From IMG/VR virus record IMGVR_UViG_3300049432_000205, positions 1-25,328 of that record: a stretch of 25,328 nt of DNA, one strand, 5' to 3'. This document shows positions 13,594-20,227 of the stretch, in pieces (the stretch's first letter is position 1; the number at the start of each line of letters is the position of its first letter). The translations under genes and the position numbers were made by a program. Under the pieces are notes generated by a model. It had not been told where the DNA came from and did no database searches. It worked only from the letters and a program-made list of their open reading frames with translations. Origin of the DNA: a virus.

Positions 13594-14445
13594 ATGGCAC
13601 TGAATTTTATACCTACCGTATGGGCGGCGAGATTGCTCGCTGCATTGGAAAAGGCCCTGGTTTACGCGCAGGACGGAACCGTCAATCGCGATTACGAGGG
13701 CGAGATAAAGGAATCGGGCAACACCGTGAAGATCGGCTCGATCGGCGAAGTGAACATCGGCGATTATGTGAAGGACACAAACATCTCCGACCCCCAGATA
13801 CTCACCGACGCGGACCAGAGCCTGGCTATCGATCAATCGAAATATTTTAATTTCTATGTCGATAGCGTCGACCGCGCCCAGCAAAACGTCAACGTCATGG
13901 ATGAAGCCATGCGCCGCGCTGCCTGGGCCCTTCGCGAAAAGGCCGATACGTTCATTGCCGGGATAATGGATACGGCGGTGCCGGCCGGCAACAAGATCGG
14001 CTCCACCACCACGCCGAAGATCCCGACCAAGGACGATGCCTATGAATACCTGGTCGATCTGGGCGTGCTGCTCGATGAGGCTAATACGCCGATCGACAGC
14101 CGTTTCGTGGTCGTGCCGGCATGGTTCCACGGGCTCCTCTTAAAGGATGAGAGATTCGTGAAATCGGGAAGCTCGAGATCGGACGCGACCCTCGCCAACG
14201 GCGAAGTGGGCGAAGCCGCCGGCTTCAAGATCCTGAAATCCAACAACGTCCCCAACACCACGGGAACGAAGTATAAGATCATGGCCGGCCACTCGATCGC
14301 CACCGCCTACGCCGAGCAGATCGTCGACCTGCAAACATACAAACCGGAAAAACGATTCGGCGACGCGGTCAAGGGGCTTCATGTCTACGGCGCGAAGGTC
14401 GTGCGGCCGGATAGCTTAGCCGTGTTGATAGCGAATAAAGCTTAG
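13594..14445 (+). CDS. Major capsid protein (P22 coat-like)
   Basis: 283 residues. The N-terminus MALNFIPTVWAARLLAALEKALVYAQ followed by VNRDYEGEIKESGNTVKIGSIGEVNIGDY is the signature of the P22 gp5-like branch of HK97-fold coat proteins. The middle (about 90-200) is the spine helix and P-domain, and the C-terminus (GDAVKGLHVYGAKVVRPDSLAVLIANKA) is the conserved A-domain end. It forms the icosahedral shell around scaffold and portal. I chose ATG 13594; the frame is open back to 13438, but that extension is palindromic repeat sequence and not capsid-like. No Shine-Dalgarno sequence precedes the start. The ORF is intact. Confidence 0.92.
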   Translation: MALNFIPTVWAARLLAALEKALVYAQDGTVNRDYEGEIKESGNTVKIGSIGEVNIGDYVKDTNISDPQILTDADQSLAIDQSKYFNFYVDSVDRAQQNVNVMDEAMRRAAWALREKADTFIAGIMDTAVPAGNKIGSTTTPKIPTKDDAYEYLVDLGVLLDEANTPIDSRFVVVPAWFHGLLLKDERFVKSGSSRSDATLANGEVGEAAGFKILKSNNVPNTTGTKYKIMAGHSIATAYAEQIVDLQTYKPEKRFGDAVKGLHVYGAKVVRPDSLAVLIANKA

Positions 14446-14663
14446 TCGACCGAGTTGACCGGGTTTTGTGAGATCAGCCGGTCCCACCGCTATCAAAGTG
14501 CATAAGTTAGACAAACAAAACTCGGCAAACTCGGTTAACTCGGCAAACTAGTTTCCGGGCCTAAACGGCCCGACCAAGTTCACCGGGGCGGAAAGGGAGA
14601 GGAATTTAGGAAGCGTAAGTCGATCGCCATTCCCACATAAGCCCCTGTGAGTAATTACTAAAA
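14446..14663. repeat. ACTCGGCAA / GAGTTGACC array region
   Basis: GACCGAGTTGACCGGGTTTT (14449 on) and ACTCGGCAA/ACTCGGTTA words (14519-14549) form inverted arms around a central segment 'gtcccaccgctatcaaagtg' that recurs in altered form at about 16652-16675. GGGCCTAAACGGCCC-like and other short palindromes follow. The last 60 bases before the next ATG are unique. Confidence 0.65.
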
Positions 14664-15122
14664 ATGAGAGCTGAAATAATCAGTATAAGCAACGGCAGCC
14701 TGCAGGGCAGCAAGATATCGATGGTCCGGGGCGACACGCTCGAGATCACGCTGCGGGTGCTGCGCGACGACGATTCGCCGGTCCTGCTCAACCGTTTCGA
14801 GGGTTACGGGGGGACAGGGAACGAGCGCGGCCCGGACACGGCAACCAATCATCGCCTTTCGATGGAGTTCACGGCGCCCTTAAAAGACGGCGGCGATGTC
14901 CGCCTGATCTATCGCACGACCCAATCGGCCCGGCAGGTGCTCTATGGCACCACCGACCAATTGACCGTGCTTATCGATCAGAGGCTGACGCGCCGGCTGC
15001 CCGCGCCCCTGGCCCTGAATTTCGATATGCAGATCACGGAGTTCATCGGTGAAGGTCGCCGGATGAGCACTATCTACCAGGGCGTCCTGCAGGTCGATAA
15101 GGACATCACCTCGACTTATTAG
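14664..15122 (+). CDS. Phage structural protein of unknown role, 152 aa
   Basis: It sits directly after the capsid gene, where head-fibre, decoration or connector genes usually lie. The sequence is beta-rich (VRGDTLEITLRVLRDDDSPVLL, about 21-42; HRLSMEFTAPLKDGGDVRLIYRT; QLTVLIDQRLTRRL) and ends with FDMQITEFIGEGRRMSTIYQGVLQVDKDITSTY. This 'programmed for a short variable-load beta domain' look resembles N-terminal domains of baseplate or decoration proteins, but I do not recognise a specific family. No signal peptide or membrane segment. ATG 14664 has no Shine-Dalgarno sequence. The next start follows after only 21 bases. Confidence 0.75.
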   Translation: MRAEIISISNGSLQGSKISMVRGDTLEITLRVLRDDDSPVLLNRFEGYGGTGNERGPDTATNHRLSMEFTAPLKDGGDVRLIYRTTQSARQVLYGTTDQLTVLIDQRLTRRLPAPLALNFDMQITEFIGEGRRMSTIYQGVLQVDKDITSTY

Positions 15123-15143
15123 TTAACTCGCAAAAACTATTCT

Positions 15144-15464
15144 ATGACCCCGATACAAAAGATCGGCCGGATGACGGCCTCCGATTCGGAACCGGTATTG
15201 GCCGTTGAAGACCTCGAGCAGCTGCTCGCGGACAGCGGGCGCCCGGATGCGGCCGGCCGGCCGCCGACCGACCTCAACTGGACCCCGACCTACGATCTTA
15301 ATGCCGCGGCGGCCGAAGGCTGGCGCTGGAAAGCTGCCCGCGCCGGTGAGCTGACCGCCGTTGACCTCGACGGCACGAAACTATCGGCCGAACAGATCTT
15401 CGACCACTGCGAGCGAATGATCCAGGTCTATTCGCGGCGCATTAGGGCCACCGTGAGTCTATAG
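15144..15464 (+). CDS. Head-tail connector-like protein, 106 aa
   Basis: A small acidic protein with a helical C-terminal half (LSAEQIFDHCERMIQVYSRRIRATVSL) and a Trp-rich middle (DLNWTPTYDLNAAAAEGWRWKAARAGELTAVDLDGT). The position between capsid and HK97 gp10-like genes and the fold pattern fit a head-completion or adaptor protein that binds beneath the portal. I assign this by synteny and size; no diagnostic motif is visible. Only 21 bases separate it from the gene before, so the two are probably translated from one message. Its TAG stop is part of a GTCCAAG word array that begins there. Confidence 0.68.
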   Translation: MTPIQKIGRMTASDSEPVLAVEDLEQLLADSGRPDAAGRPPTDLNWTPTYDLNAAAAEGWRWKAARAGELTAVDLDGTKLSAEQIFDHCERMIQVYSRRIRATVSL

Positions 15465-15597
15465 TCCAAGGTCCAAGGTCCAAAGTCGGACGAGAGTTCC
15501 GCGGGATAACAGGATAGACCGGGATAGAACAGGTCAGAACCGGGAGCGGTAGAGACCGGGTTGACTTTGGACTTTGGACCTTGGACTTTGGACATTT
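15462..15597. repeat. GTCCAAA array and inverted CTTTGGA array
   Basis: TAGTCCAAGGTCCAAGGTCC words (15462-15488) begin with the previous gene's stop codon. After a unique centre, CTTTGGA words (15560-15597) form the inverted arm and stop five bases before the next ATG. Confidence 0.8.
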
Positions 15598-15601
15598 TCT
15601 T

Positions 15602-15961
15602 ATGAAAGCTGAAACCTACCGAAACCTGACCACCGGCGCGCTCGACCGGCTCCGCATCCAGATCTTCGGTGACGAATCGCTAAAACTGTTTCAGATCACA
15701 CCGGAGACCGGCGAGGCCGAGGTGGCCGAGCTTACCCAAAACTGGGGAGGCCGGCGGCTGGTAACCACGACCGATGCCGGACGCGCCGAGGCGGGCGCCT
15801 GGCAGTTCCAGGTTAAGGCCGACGACGATTGGCAAACCTCGCAAACCTATATGTCGCAGGTGGTCGCGCTCCGCGTGGGCGGCCGGCGATGGAAGGTTAA
15901 AAAGATCGAAACGCCGGTCGGGAACGTGCGGGTGTGGAAGATCAAAGCTGAGGTTCAATGA
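15602..15961 (+). CDS. Head-closure candidate, 119 aa
   Basis: The product starts MKAETYRNLTTGALDRLRIQIFGDESL and is beta-rich, ending RRWKVKKIETPVGNVRVWKIKAEVQ. Size, beta-barrel-like alternation and location between a connector and an HK97 gp10-like gene suit the head-closure (stopper) protein that seals the portal after packaging. This is inferred from gene order. I chose ATG 15602; an upstream TTG at 15581 lies in the GTCCAAA/CTTTGGA array. The TGA stop runs into a TGATTGAG array. Confidence 0.65.
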   Translation: MKAETYRNLTTGALDRLRIQIFGDESLKLFQITPETGEAEVAELTQNWGGRRLVTTTDAGRAEAGAWQFQVKADDDWQTSQTYMSQVVALRVGGRRWKVKKIETPVGNVRVWKIKAEVQ

Positions 15962-16046
15962 AGAATTGAGTGATTGAGTGATTGAATGATTTGAATCATT
16001 CTTCCAATCACTTAATGACTCAATCACTCAATCACTCAATCACCAG
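15959..16046. repeat. TGATTGAG array and inverted AATCACTC array
   Basis: The array starts in the stop codon region of the preceding gene (AGAATTGAGTGATTGAG) and, after GAATCATTC, runs as AATCACTC words to the base before ATG 16047. It fills the whole 85-bp gap as one hairpin. Confidence 0.85.
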
Positions 16047-16424
16047 ATGCTCGACGTAAAGATCGACAACAAGATTCCCGAGTTGTTCCAAAAGCTCGAA
16101 GCGGCGGTTTCCAGGTTTGCCCAAACCTCGGCCGCCGATATCGGCGAAGCAGCGCGGGCTGCGATGGGCGGGCCCCGATCGGGCCGCCTGTATGGTTCGC
16201 ACCGGGCGTCGGCCCCGGGCGAGTCGCCCGCCAGCCGCTCGGGCAAATACATTTCCAGCATCGAGGTATTAGAGGGCGCCAGCCTCGAGGCAAAGGTCGG
16301 CGTAAATGTTCCTTACGCGCCGGTCCTCGAATACGGGCTCAACCGCCCGCTGTGGAGCAAGGTCCTGACCCAGGTGCTGCCGACGCTGGATGCGAAACTC
16401 AACGATGAAATTGCTGGACTATGA
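16047..16424 (+). CDS. HK97 gp10-like tail-completion protein
   Basis: Proteins of the HK97 gp10 family join head and tail or terminate the tail tube at the neck. Residues 47-70 (GRLYGSHRASAPGESPASRSGKY) followed by SIEV, then VPYAPVLEYGL (about 89-99), match the conserved G-R-x-Y-x-x-H-R-A-S-A-P-G-E-x-P and Y-A-P-x-L-E-Y-G blocks of the family. At 125 aa the length is right. A helical N-terminus (IPELFQKLEAAVSRFAQ) precedes them. Its TGA overlaps the start of the next gene (ATGA), evidence of translational coupling. Confidence 0.85.
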   Translation: MLDVKIDNKIPELFQKLEAAVSRFAQTSAADIGEAARAAMGGPRSGRLYGSHRASAPGESPASRSGKYISSIEVLEGASLEAKVGVNVPYAPVLEYGLNRPLWSKVLTQVLPTLDAKLNDEIAGL

Positions 16425-16615
16425 AGGCAAATAATGAGCGGCGCAGGGAAATGAGCTGCACGCGGAAACGGGCTTTTCAAACCGAAAGCTATGCTGTTAT
16501 GTACCTTGAAAATGTACTAAAGCGCGCGGGCGAGATGGATGTTTACCGCTGCGGATTCTGTAAAGAGTTTCATCTCGGACACCATCCGAGAGTTCACCGA
16601 GTTAACCGAGTTTAG
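16421..16615 (+). CDS. Small phage zinc-finger-like protein, 64 aa
   Basis: A small protein with C13, C44, C47 and His51/His54/His55: CTRKRAFQTESYAVMYLENVL and then YRCGFCKEFHLGHHP. The CxxC followed by H-L-G-H is a common pattern in phage-encoded small proteins of unknown function and suggests a zinc site. The ATGA overlap with the preceding gp10-like gene supports ATG 16421; ATG 16451 (MSCTRKRAF) is the alternative. The last eight residues (RVHRVNRV) and the TAG stop are encoded by a GAGTTAACC/GAGTTCACC word array, so the natural C-terminus may be shorter. Confidence 0.7.
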   Translation: MKANNERRREMSCTRKRAFQTESYAVMYLENVLKRAGEMDVYRCGFCKEFHLGHHPRVHRVNRV

Positions 16616-16736
16616 CGAGTTTGCCGAGTTAGTTAACCGAGTTTGTGAACTCAGCGCTCCCGCTATCGCAGTGAGAAAGCTGGATTAAAGAAACTCGGCA
16701 AACCCGGCAAACTCGGTCAACCCACCAAACTAATAT
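16590..16736. repeat. GAGTTAACC and ACTCGGCAA inverted arrays
   Basis: GAGTTCACC/GAGTTAACC/GAGTTTAGC/GAGTTTGCC words (16590-16650) start inside the zinc-finger gene. Their inverted form (ACTCGGCAA, CCCGGCAA, ACTCGGTCAA; 16692-16730) ends about 9 bases before the next ATG. The centre holds 'gctcccgctatcgcagtgag', related to 14488-14508. Confidence 0.8.
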
Positions 16737-16738
16737 AT

Positions 16739-17188
16739 ATGGATAAGCAGATACGTTTAGCGCTAAAACTGATCATCGCCACCCTCTACCCTGAGGCGCG
16801 GGTGTTTGCCTGGAATGCGCTTTCGCACGATCTGGGCGAATGGGCCGGTATGTTTCGCGGCGTAGCGAGCGGCACTCACGGCTGGATCATAAAGCGTTCC
16901 GGCGCCAAGGCCGAGTGGAAAAACGGCCGCCGCGACCGCAAGACCGCAATCTACGATGTGTGGGGATTCTACGCCTTTAACGCCGGTAACGAGGACGACA
17001 ATTCCGATAACGAGTTTTCCGAGGTCCTCGACGCCGTGTACGAGGCCGTAAAAGCCAGCCCGACCCTTGAGCTTGCCGGTGTCGAGGGCCACTCACTGCT
17101 GCAGATCGCCGCCAACACGACGATCGATACCGGCGAGGAGACCCTGCATTTCGCCCAGTGCCGGTTAGAAGTGAACCTGTGCTGTTAG
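16739..17188 (+). CDS. Tail-terminator-like protein, 149 aa
   Basis: The gene lies between the HK97 gp10-like gene and the tail tube gene, where siphoviruses encode the tail terminator that caps the tube. The protein is soluble and mixed alpha/beta: an N-terminal helix IRLALKLIIATLYPEARVFAW, a beta-rich core (HGWIIKRSGAKAEWKNGRRDRKTAIYDVWGFYAF) and a C-terminal strand pair (TLHFAQCRLEVNLCC). The length fits lambda gpU-like terminators. Assignment is by synteny plus fold pattern; no unique motif is visible. ATG 16739 lacks a Shine-Dalgarno sequence. Confidence 0.65.
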   Translation: MDKQIRLALKLIIATLYPEARVFAWNALSHDLGEWAGMFRGVASGTHGWIIKRSGAKAEWKNGRRDRKTAIYDVWGFYAFNAGNEDDNSDNEFSEVLDAVYEAVKASPTLELAGVEGHSLLQIAANTTIDTGEETLHFAQCRLEVNLCC

Positions 17189-17195
17189 CACAGGG

Positions 17196-17336
17196 CGGTC
17201 CAAAGTCCAATGTCCCAAGTCCAAAGTCGGATGAGAAATTTTACCTTCTTGATGAATGTACCGAATGTTTCGATCAGTATGGCCGCGTGACCGGTCTTGA
17301 CCTTGGACCTTGGACTTTGGACCTTGGACCAAACCG
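17196..17336. repeat. GTCCAAA array and inverted CTTGGAC array
   Basis: GGTCCAAAGTCCAATGTCCC words (17198-17228) and ACCTTGGACCTTGGACTTTGG words (17297-17333) form inverted arms around unique sequence. 28 bases separate the second arm from ATG 17365. Confidence 0.75.
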
Positions 17337-17364
17337 ATCCTAAATCTTGAATAACTAATAAACT

Positions 17365-18405
17365 ATGAGAACTGAAAACACCCAAATAGCAATTTCCACC
17401 GCGTGCGAAACGTCTTTCAACACGCCGAAAACGAGCGCCAGCGATTTCGAAGGCCTGCCCACGACCGAGCCCTTTTTTCTTCTTCCGAAGGTTGAAAAGG
17501 TAAACGACGCGGGCCGCGTCGGCCGAAACGCCCCGACGCATCTCTGCAATACTTACTGGTCGCACGGCGAGGTCTCGATCAAGGACGACGTCGACACCAA
17601 CGTGCCGGCGAAGCTTCTCCGGCGCGCGCTCGGCGGGGCCTCGACCCCCACGGCCGTAGCCGCCGGCGTTTACGATCACAACTTTACCATTCTGCCGCCG
17701 CAGCTGGGCGACGTTCTGCCTTCATTCAATATAGTGGCGATCCTCGGCGCGTCCGATTTTCTGCTGTCCGGCATAATGACCGACAGCATCAAGTTCAGCC
17801 AGAAAAACGCCGAGCGCGTGCAGTATGAGGCAAACCTGGTCGGCAGCGGCAAATTCACCAACCCCTCGGCCATCACGCCCTTTCCGGCGATGGCGAACAC
17901 GCCCTGCATGGACGGCTTCAAGGTCGAGGTGAAGTATACGGATGCCGATTCGACGGTCGTTAATCTCTCGACCCTCGGTAAGGTCGTCGAATGGATGGTA
18001 GAGCATAAAAACAACATTCGCCGCGACAAGCGCCGGACCGGCGACCCCATTCAGACGATCACGAATGTAGGAAGCGCGGCCCACGCCCGCAAGCAGCCCC
18101 GCGGAAAGTATGAAACGACGGCGCAGATCACCGTGGATTTCAACGATCTCTCGGACTGGAACAAGTCGATAAAGAACGAGCAGCTGACCAATCTGAGCTT
18201 TCTTATCCCGGGCCCGCAGATCGGCACCACCATCTATCGTCACGAATTCGAGATCATCATCCCGATGTTCAGCTTCGAGACGCCCGACACCGGCGACGAC
18301 GACGGCGACGCGACCACACCGATCAACATCGTTTGCCTGGAAGACCCGGTGACCAAAGGGACCATGAAAGTGCGGATCAGGAACGCAACCGCGACGCTGG
18401 CCTAA
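17365..18405 (+). CDS. Major tail tube protein
   Basis: 346 residues, the main building block of the non-contractile tail. The N-terminus (ENTQIAISTACETSFNTPKT..FEGLPTTEPFFLLPKVEKV) is the kind seen in phage tail-tube proteins with two tube domains. Beta-rich segments alternate (ASDFLLSGIMTDSIKFSQKNAERVQYEANLVGSGKF, about 130-170; VKYTDADSTVVNLSTLGKVVEWMVEH; YETTAQITVDFNDLSDWNKSIKN). An acidic loop TPDTGDDDGDATTP near the end precedes the last strand (MKVRIRNATATLA). Tail proteins of this length are longer than lambda gpV (246 aa), consistent with an extra domain. It is followed by chaperone and tape-measure genes. No Shine-Dalgarno sequence is seen. Confidence 0.8.
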   Translation: MRTENTQIAISTACETSFNTPKTSASDFEGLPTTEPFFLLPKVEKVNDAGRVGRNAPTHLCNTYWSHGEVSIKDDVDTNVPAKLLRRALGGASTPTAVAAGVYDHNFTILPPQLGDVLPSFNIVAILGASDFLLSGIMTDSIKFSQKNAERVQYEANLVGSGKFTNPSAITPFPAMANTPCMDGFKVEVKYTDADSTVVNLSTLGKVVEWMVEHKNNIRRDKRRTGDPIQTITNVGSAAHARKQPRGKYETTAQITVDFNDLSDWNKSIKNEQLTNLSFLIPGPQIGTTIYRHEFEIIIPMFSFETPDTGDDDGDATTPINIVCLEDPVTKGTMKVRIRNATATLA

Positions 18406-18407
18406 AG

Positions 18408-18488
18408 ACGGTCCAAAGTCCGTAGTCCAAAGTCCAAAGTCGGACGAACGCTTTTGACCTTGGACTTTGGACCTTGGACCTTGGACTC
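18408..18488. repeat. GTCCAAA array and inverted CTTGGAC array (second pair)
   Basis: GGTCCAAAGTCCGTAGTCC words (18411-18441) and ACCTTGGACTTTGGACC words (18458-18487) flank a short unique loop and fill the gap between tube gene and next ATG. Confidence 0.85.
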
Positions 18489-18498
18489 ATGAGAAAAT

Positions 18499-18714
18499 AT
18501 GCCAAAAAAAATAATAAAAACAACCGAAGAATTGACCGAGGAATTCTTTGCGCTCGAGCGCACGGAATATGAAAAGCGCGTGCCCGCGGCGTTTCCGCGA
18601 GTACCGGTAAAGGCGCTGGCTGAGTCGGCCGAGTTACCGGACTTTGAAGACAGCCCCCCGGAACCGCTGGGAGTGGGCATGGAAGAACTGCCGTTGGAGA
18701 AAGCCGGGACTTAA
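18499..18714 (+). CDS. Small acidic phage protein, 71 aa
   Basis: MPKKIIKTTEELTEEFFALERTEYEKRVPAAFPRVPVKALAESAELPDFEDSPPEPLG and a short tail. An N-terminal helix rich in E and K and a Pro-rich acidic C-terminus indicate a small, partly disordered protein. Its place between tail tube and tail chaperone is where small accessory tail genes occur. I do not recognise a family. A preceding array ends about 11 bases upstream; no clear Shine-Dalgarno sequence. Confidence 0.6.
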   Translation: MPKKIIKTTEELTEEFFALERTEYEKRVPAAFPRVPVKALAESAELPDFEDSPPEPLGVGMEELPLEKAGT

Positions 18715-18943
18715 GGCTTAGCCGATTTCGGATCCGGGATTTTGGATTGCAGGTCGCGTAGCGACAACCTGATTTTAGCCGTGTCCTTTAGGGCACGGTC
18801 ACAGGTTAGCAAGGACTGCGTCGCGTCAGCGACGGCTGATCAATCGTCGCTCGCGCGACGGGATTCGAATTCAAACCTGTCCGTGGGTTGAAACCCACGG
18901 CTAAATTCACACGGTCGCTCACGCGACCAGGGAGACATACATT
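18715..18943. repeat. Repeat region with nested palindromic element, copy B
   Basis: A GGATTTTGG word (18733-18749) is followed by the nested palindromic element at 18752-18928: same order of palindromes as copy A (GGTCGCGTAGCGAC; TTAGCCGTG..CACGG; CGTCGCGTCAGCGACG; CGTCGCTCGCGCGACG; CCGTGGGTTGAAACCCACGGCTAAAT), ending GCGACC. It ends 15 bases before the TTG start of the next gene. Confidence 0.8.
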
Positions 18944-19735
18944 TTGAACGAAGAAGTTTTGGAAATTGAAGAGAACCACTCCGTCGCTGACACGGTTGGT
19001 AACGAGGGGAGTAGGAAGGTGGACGCCGGCGCGTCCAGTGCGGGCCGCCCGCCCGCGCTCCCAAGCTACAAGCTCGACTGGCCGGATGCCGAGATCCGAC
19101 TTGCCAAAGGGCGGTTTACGCATACCCTGTCCCGGCCGTCCGCCGAGATGATGATCGCGCGCGAGGACGAGCTCCAGCCCGAGATCCCGATCGCCAAGGA
19201 CGGGAGCTTTACCCTGCCGGATTCGACCGCGCAGGAGGAAACCGACGCCAAATACTACGACCGGATCGTCATAAAAACCGGGGGCTACACCGCCGAAGTC
19301 CCGACCGCTCACAAGGCGGCCGCCTTCCAGGGGCTCTTTCGCCGCGAGATCTATCTCGACCCCGAGTGCGATATTTTCGGCGACGAGGTCACCATTATTG
19401 AAGAGATCGGCGGATCGGACGAGCCGGATTTTACCGTCCGCCATACTTTGCGACAGCCGACCGAGGCCGAGCTGAAGAAGTGCCGGCAGGGGTCGTCCGG
19501 CGGGCGCCTTTTGCCCGACAAACGCGGGCGGCAAAAGCTTGTCACCTCGTCGAATCTTCGCTCGGCGATGCGTTTTTACAACACCTGGCTGGTCCGGATC
19601 GAGGGCGCGACCGCCGGCGAAAATACCTTCTCCCCCGATACACGGGACGAGTTTGTCGCCCTGGTCGACCCGCTAATCCAGCGCAAGGTCGTCACCGTTC
19701 TGGTCGACGAACTGACCGGCGGATTATTGGACTAG
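18944..19735 (+). CDS. Tail assembly chaperone (upstream ORF)
   Basis: 263 residues. It lies directly before the tape measure and is followed by an overlapping ORF in the -1 frame, the standard layout of lambda G/GT-type tail chaperones, which coat the tape measure during tail assembly. The start TTG 18944 has a good Shine-Dalgarno sequence (GGGAGA, 8-base spacing), unusual here since neighbouring phage genes lack one. The N-terminus to about 45 is disordered; then come a beta-rich part (YKLDWPDAEIRLAKGRFTHTLSR) and helices (TDAKYYDRIVIKT..). The final helix (DEFVALVDPLIQRKVVTVLVDEL) resembles chaperone C-termini. Fusion with the next ORF by frameshifting is probable but not shown. The start region follows a repeat and could be extended. 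Confidence 0.7.
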   Translation: MNEEVLEIEENHSVADTVGNEGSRKVDAGASSAGRPPALPSYKLDWPDAEIRLAKGRFTHTLSRPSAEMMIAREDELQPEIPIAKDGSFTLPDSTAQEETDAKYYDRIVIKTGGYTAEVPTAHKAAAFQGLFRREIYLDPECDIFGDEVTIIEEIGGSDEPDFTVRHTLRQPTEAELKKCRQGSSGGRLLPDKRGRQKLVTSSNLRSAMRFYNTWLVRIEGATAGENTFSPDTRDEFVALVDPLIQRKVVTVLVDELTGGLLD

Positions 19736-20127
19736 CCGAAGCTCTCGCCGCTCATTTCTGCGGCCATATCGACTGCGTCAACCAGACGAAGGGCGAGAGC
19801 TGCCCGGGTTCCCCGGAATGCCGGGATACGCGCGGAATGCCGCTAAACCGGTACTCCGCAACCCAGACGGAGGATGAAATATGCAAGGGCTGCCGGCTGC
19901 TGCCGACCAAGCCGGAAGCGGTCCCCGAGGAGCTGCAGGGGTTTATCTACCTGGCGCTGAGCCTGTCGGAACTTGAGCGCGCGGGCGCGAAATTCGATTA
20001 CCCCGACGCGCTGAGCCCCCTGGAATGGGACGCCCTTCGCGGGCTGGTCCGGGGCCGCGAGCGGGCCGAAAATCTCCGGCAGGAACGCGAGCGGGCGGAC
20101 GAGAGATTGAGGGAGAGAAGAAAATGA
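19723..20127 (+). CDS. Cys-rich tail chaperone extension in the -1 frame (start uncertain)
   Basis: The -1 frame is open from 19402 to 20127 and reads clearly as protein from about 19723 on: AEALAAHFCGHIDCVNQ, then CPGSPECRDTRG and ICKGC, five or more Cys that could bind zinc. An acidic-basic helix follows to the end (LSELERAGAKFDYPDALSPLEWDALRGLVRGRERAENLRQERERADERLRERRK). No ATG or GTG lies close to the point where it takes over; ATT at 19723 and ATG 19834 are possible starts, but expression by -1 frameshifting from the upstream ORF is the more likely route because of its position before the tape measure. I found no canonical X-XXY-YYZ heptamer in 19402-19733; GCAAAAG at 19531 has an A-AAG core but is far upstream. 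The coordinates given are a minimum. Confidence 0.6.
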   Translation: MIGLAEALAAHFCGHIDCVNQTKGESCPGSPECRDTRGMPLNRYSATQTEDEICKGCRLLPTKPEAVPEELQGFIYLALSLSELERAGAKFDYPDALSPLEWDALRGLVRGRERAENLRQERERADERLRERRK

Positions 20128-20207
20128 ATGATTGAAGGATTGAGTCATTGAATCATTTCTTCAATCACCCAATCACCCAATCACTAAATCACTCAATATC
20201 TTCAAGT
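20125..20207. repeat. ATTGAAGGATTGAG array and inverted AATCACCC array
   Basis: The array starts in the previous stop codon (ATGATTGAAGGATTGAG), turns at about 20150 and continues as AATCACCC/AATCACT words, ending 20 bases before the tape measure start. Confidence 0.8.
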
Positions 20208-20227
20208 CCGCAATCCCAAAATGAATT

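Noticed and set aside
19531-19537. GCAAAAG as the chaperone slip site
   Set aside because: It does not satisfy X-XXY-YYZ in the upstream frame and lies 200 bases before the frame where the extension becomes protein-like; kept only as a weak candidate.
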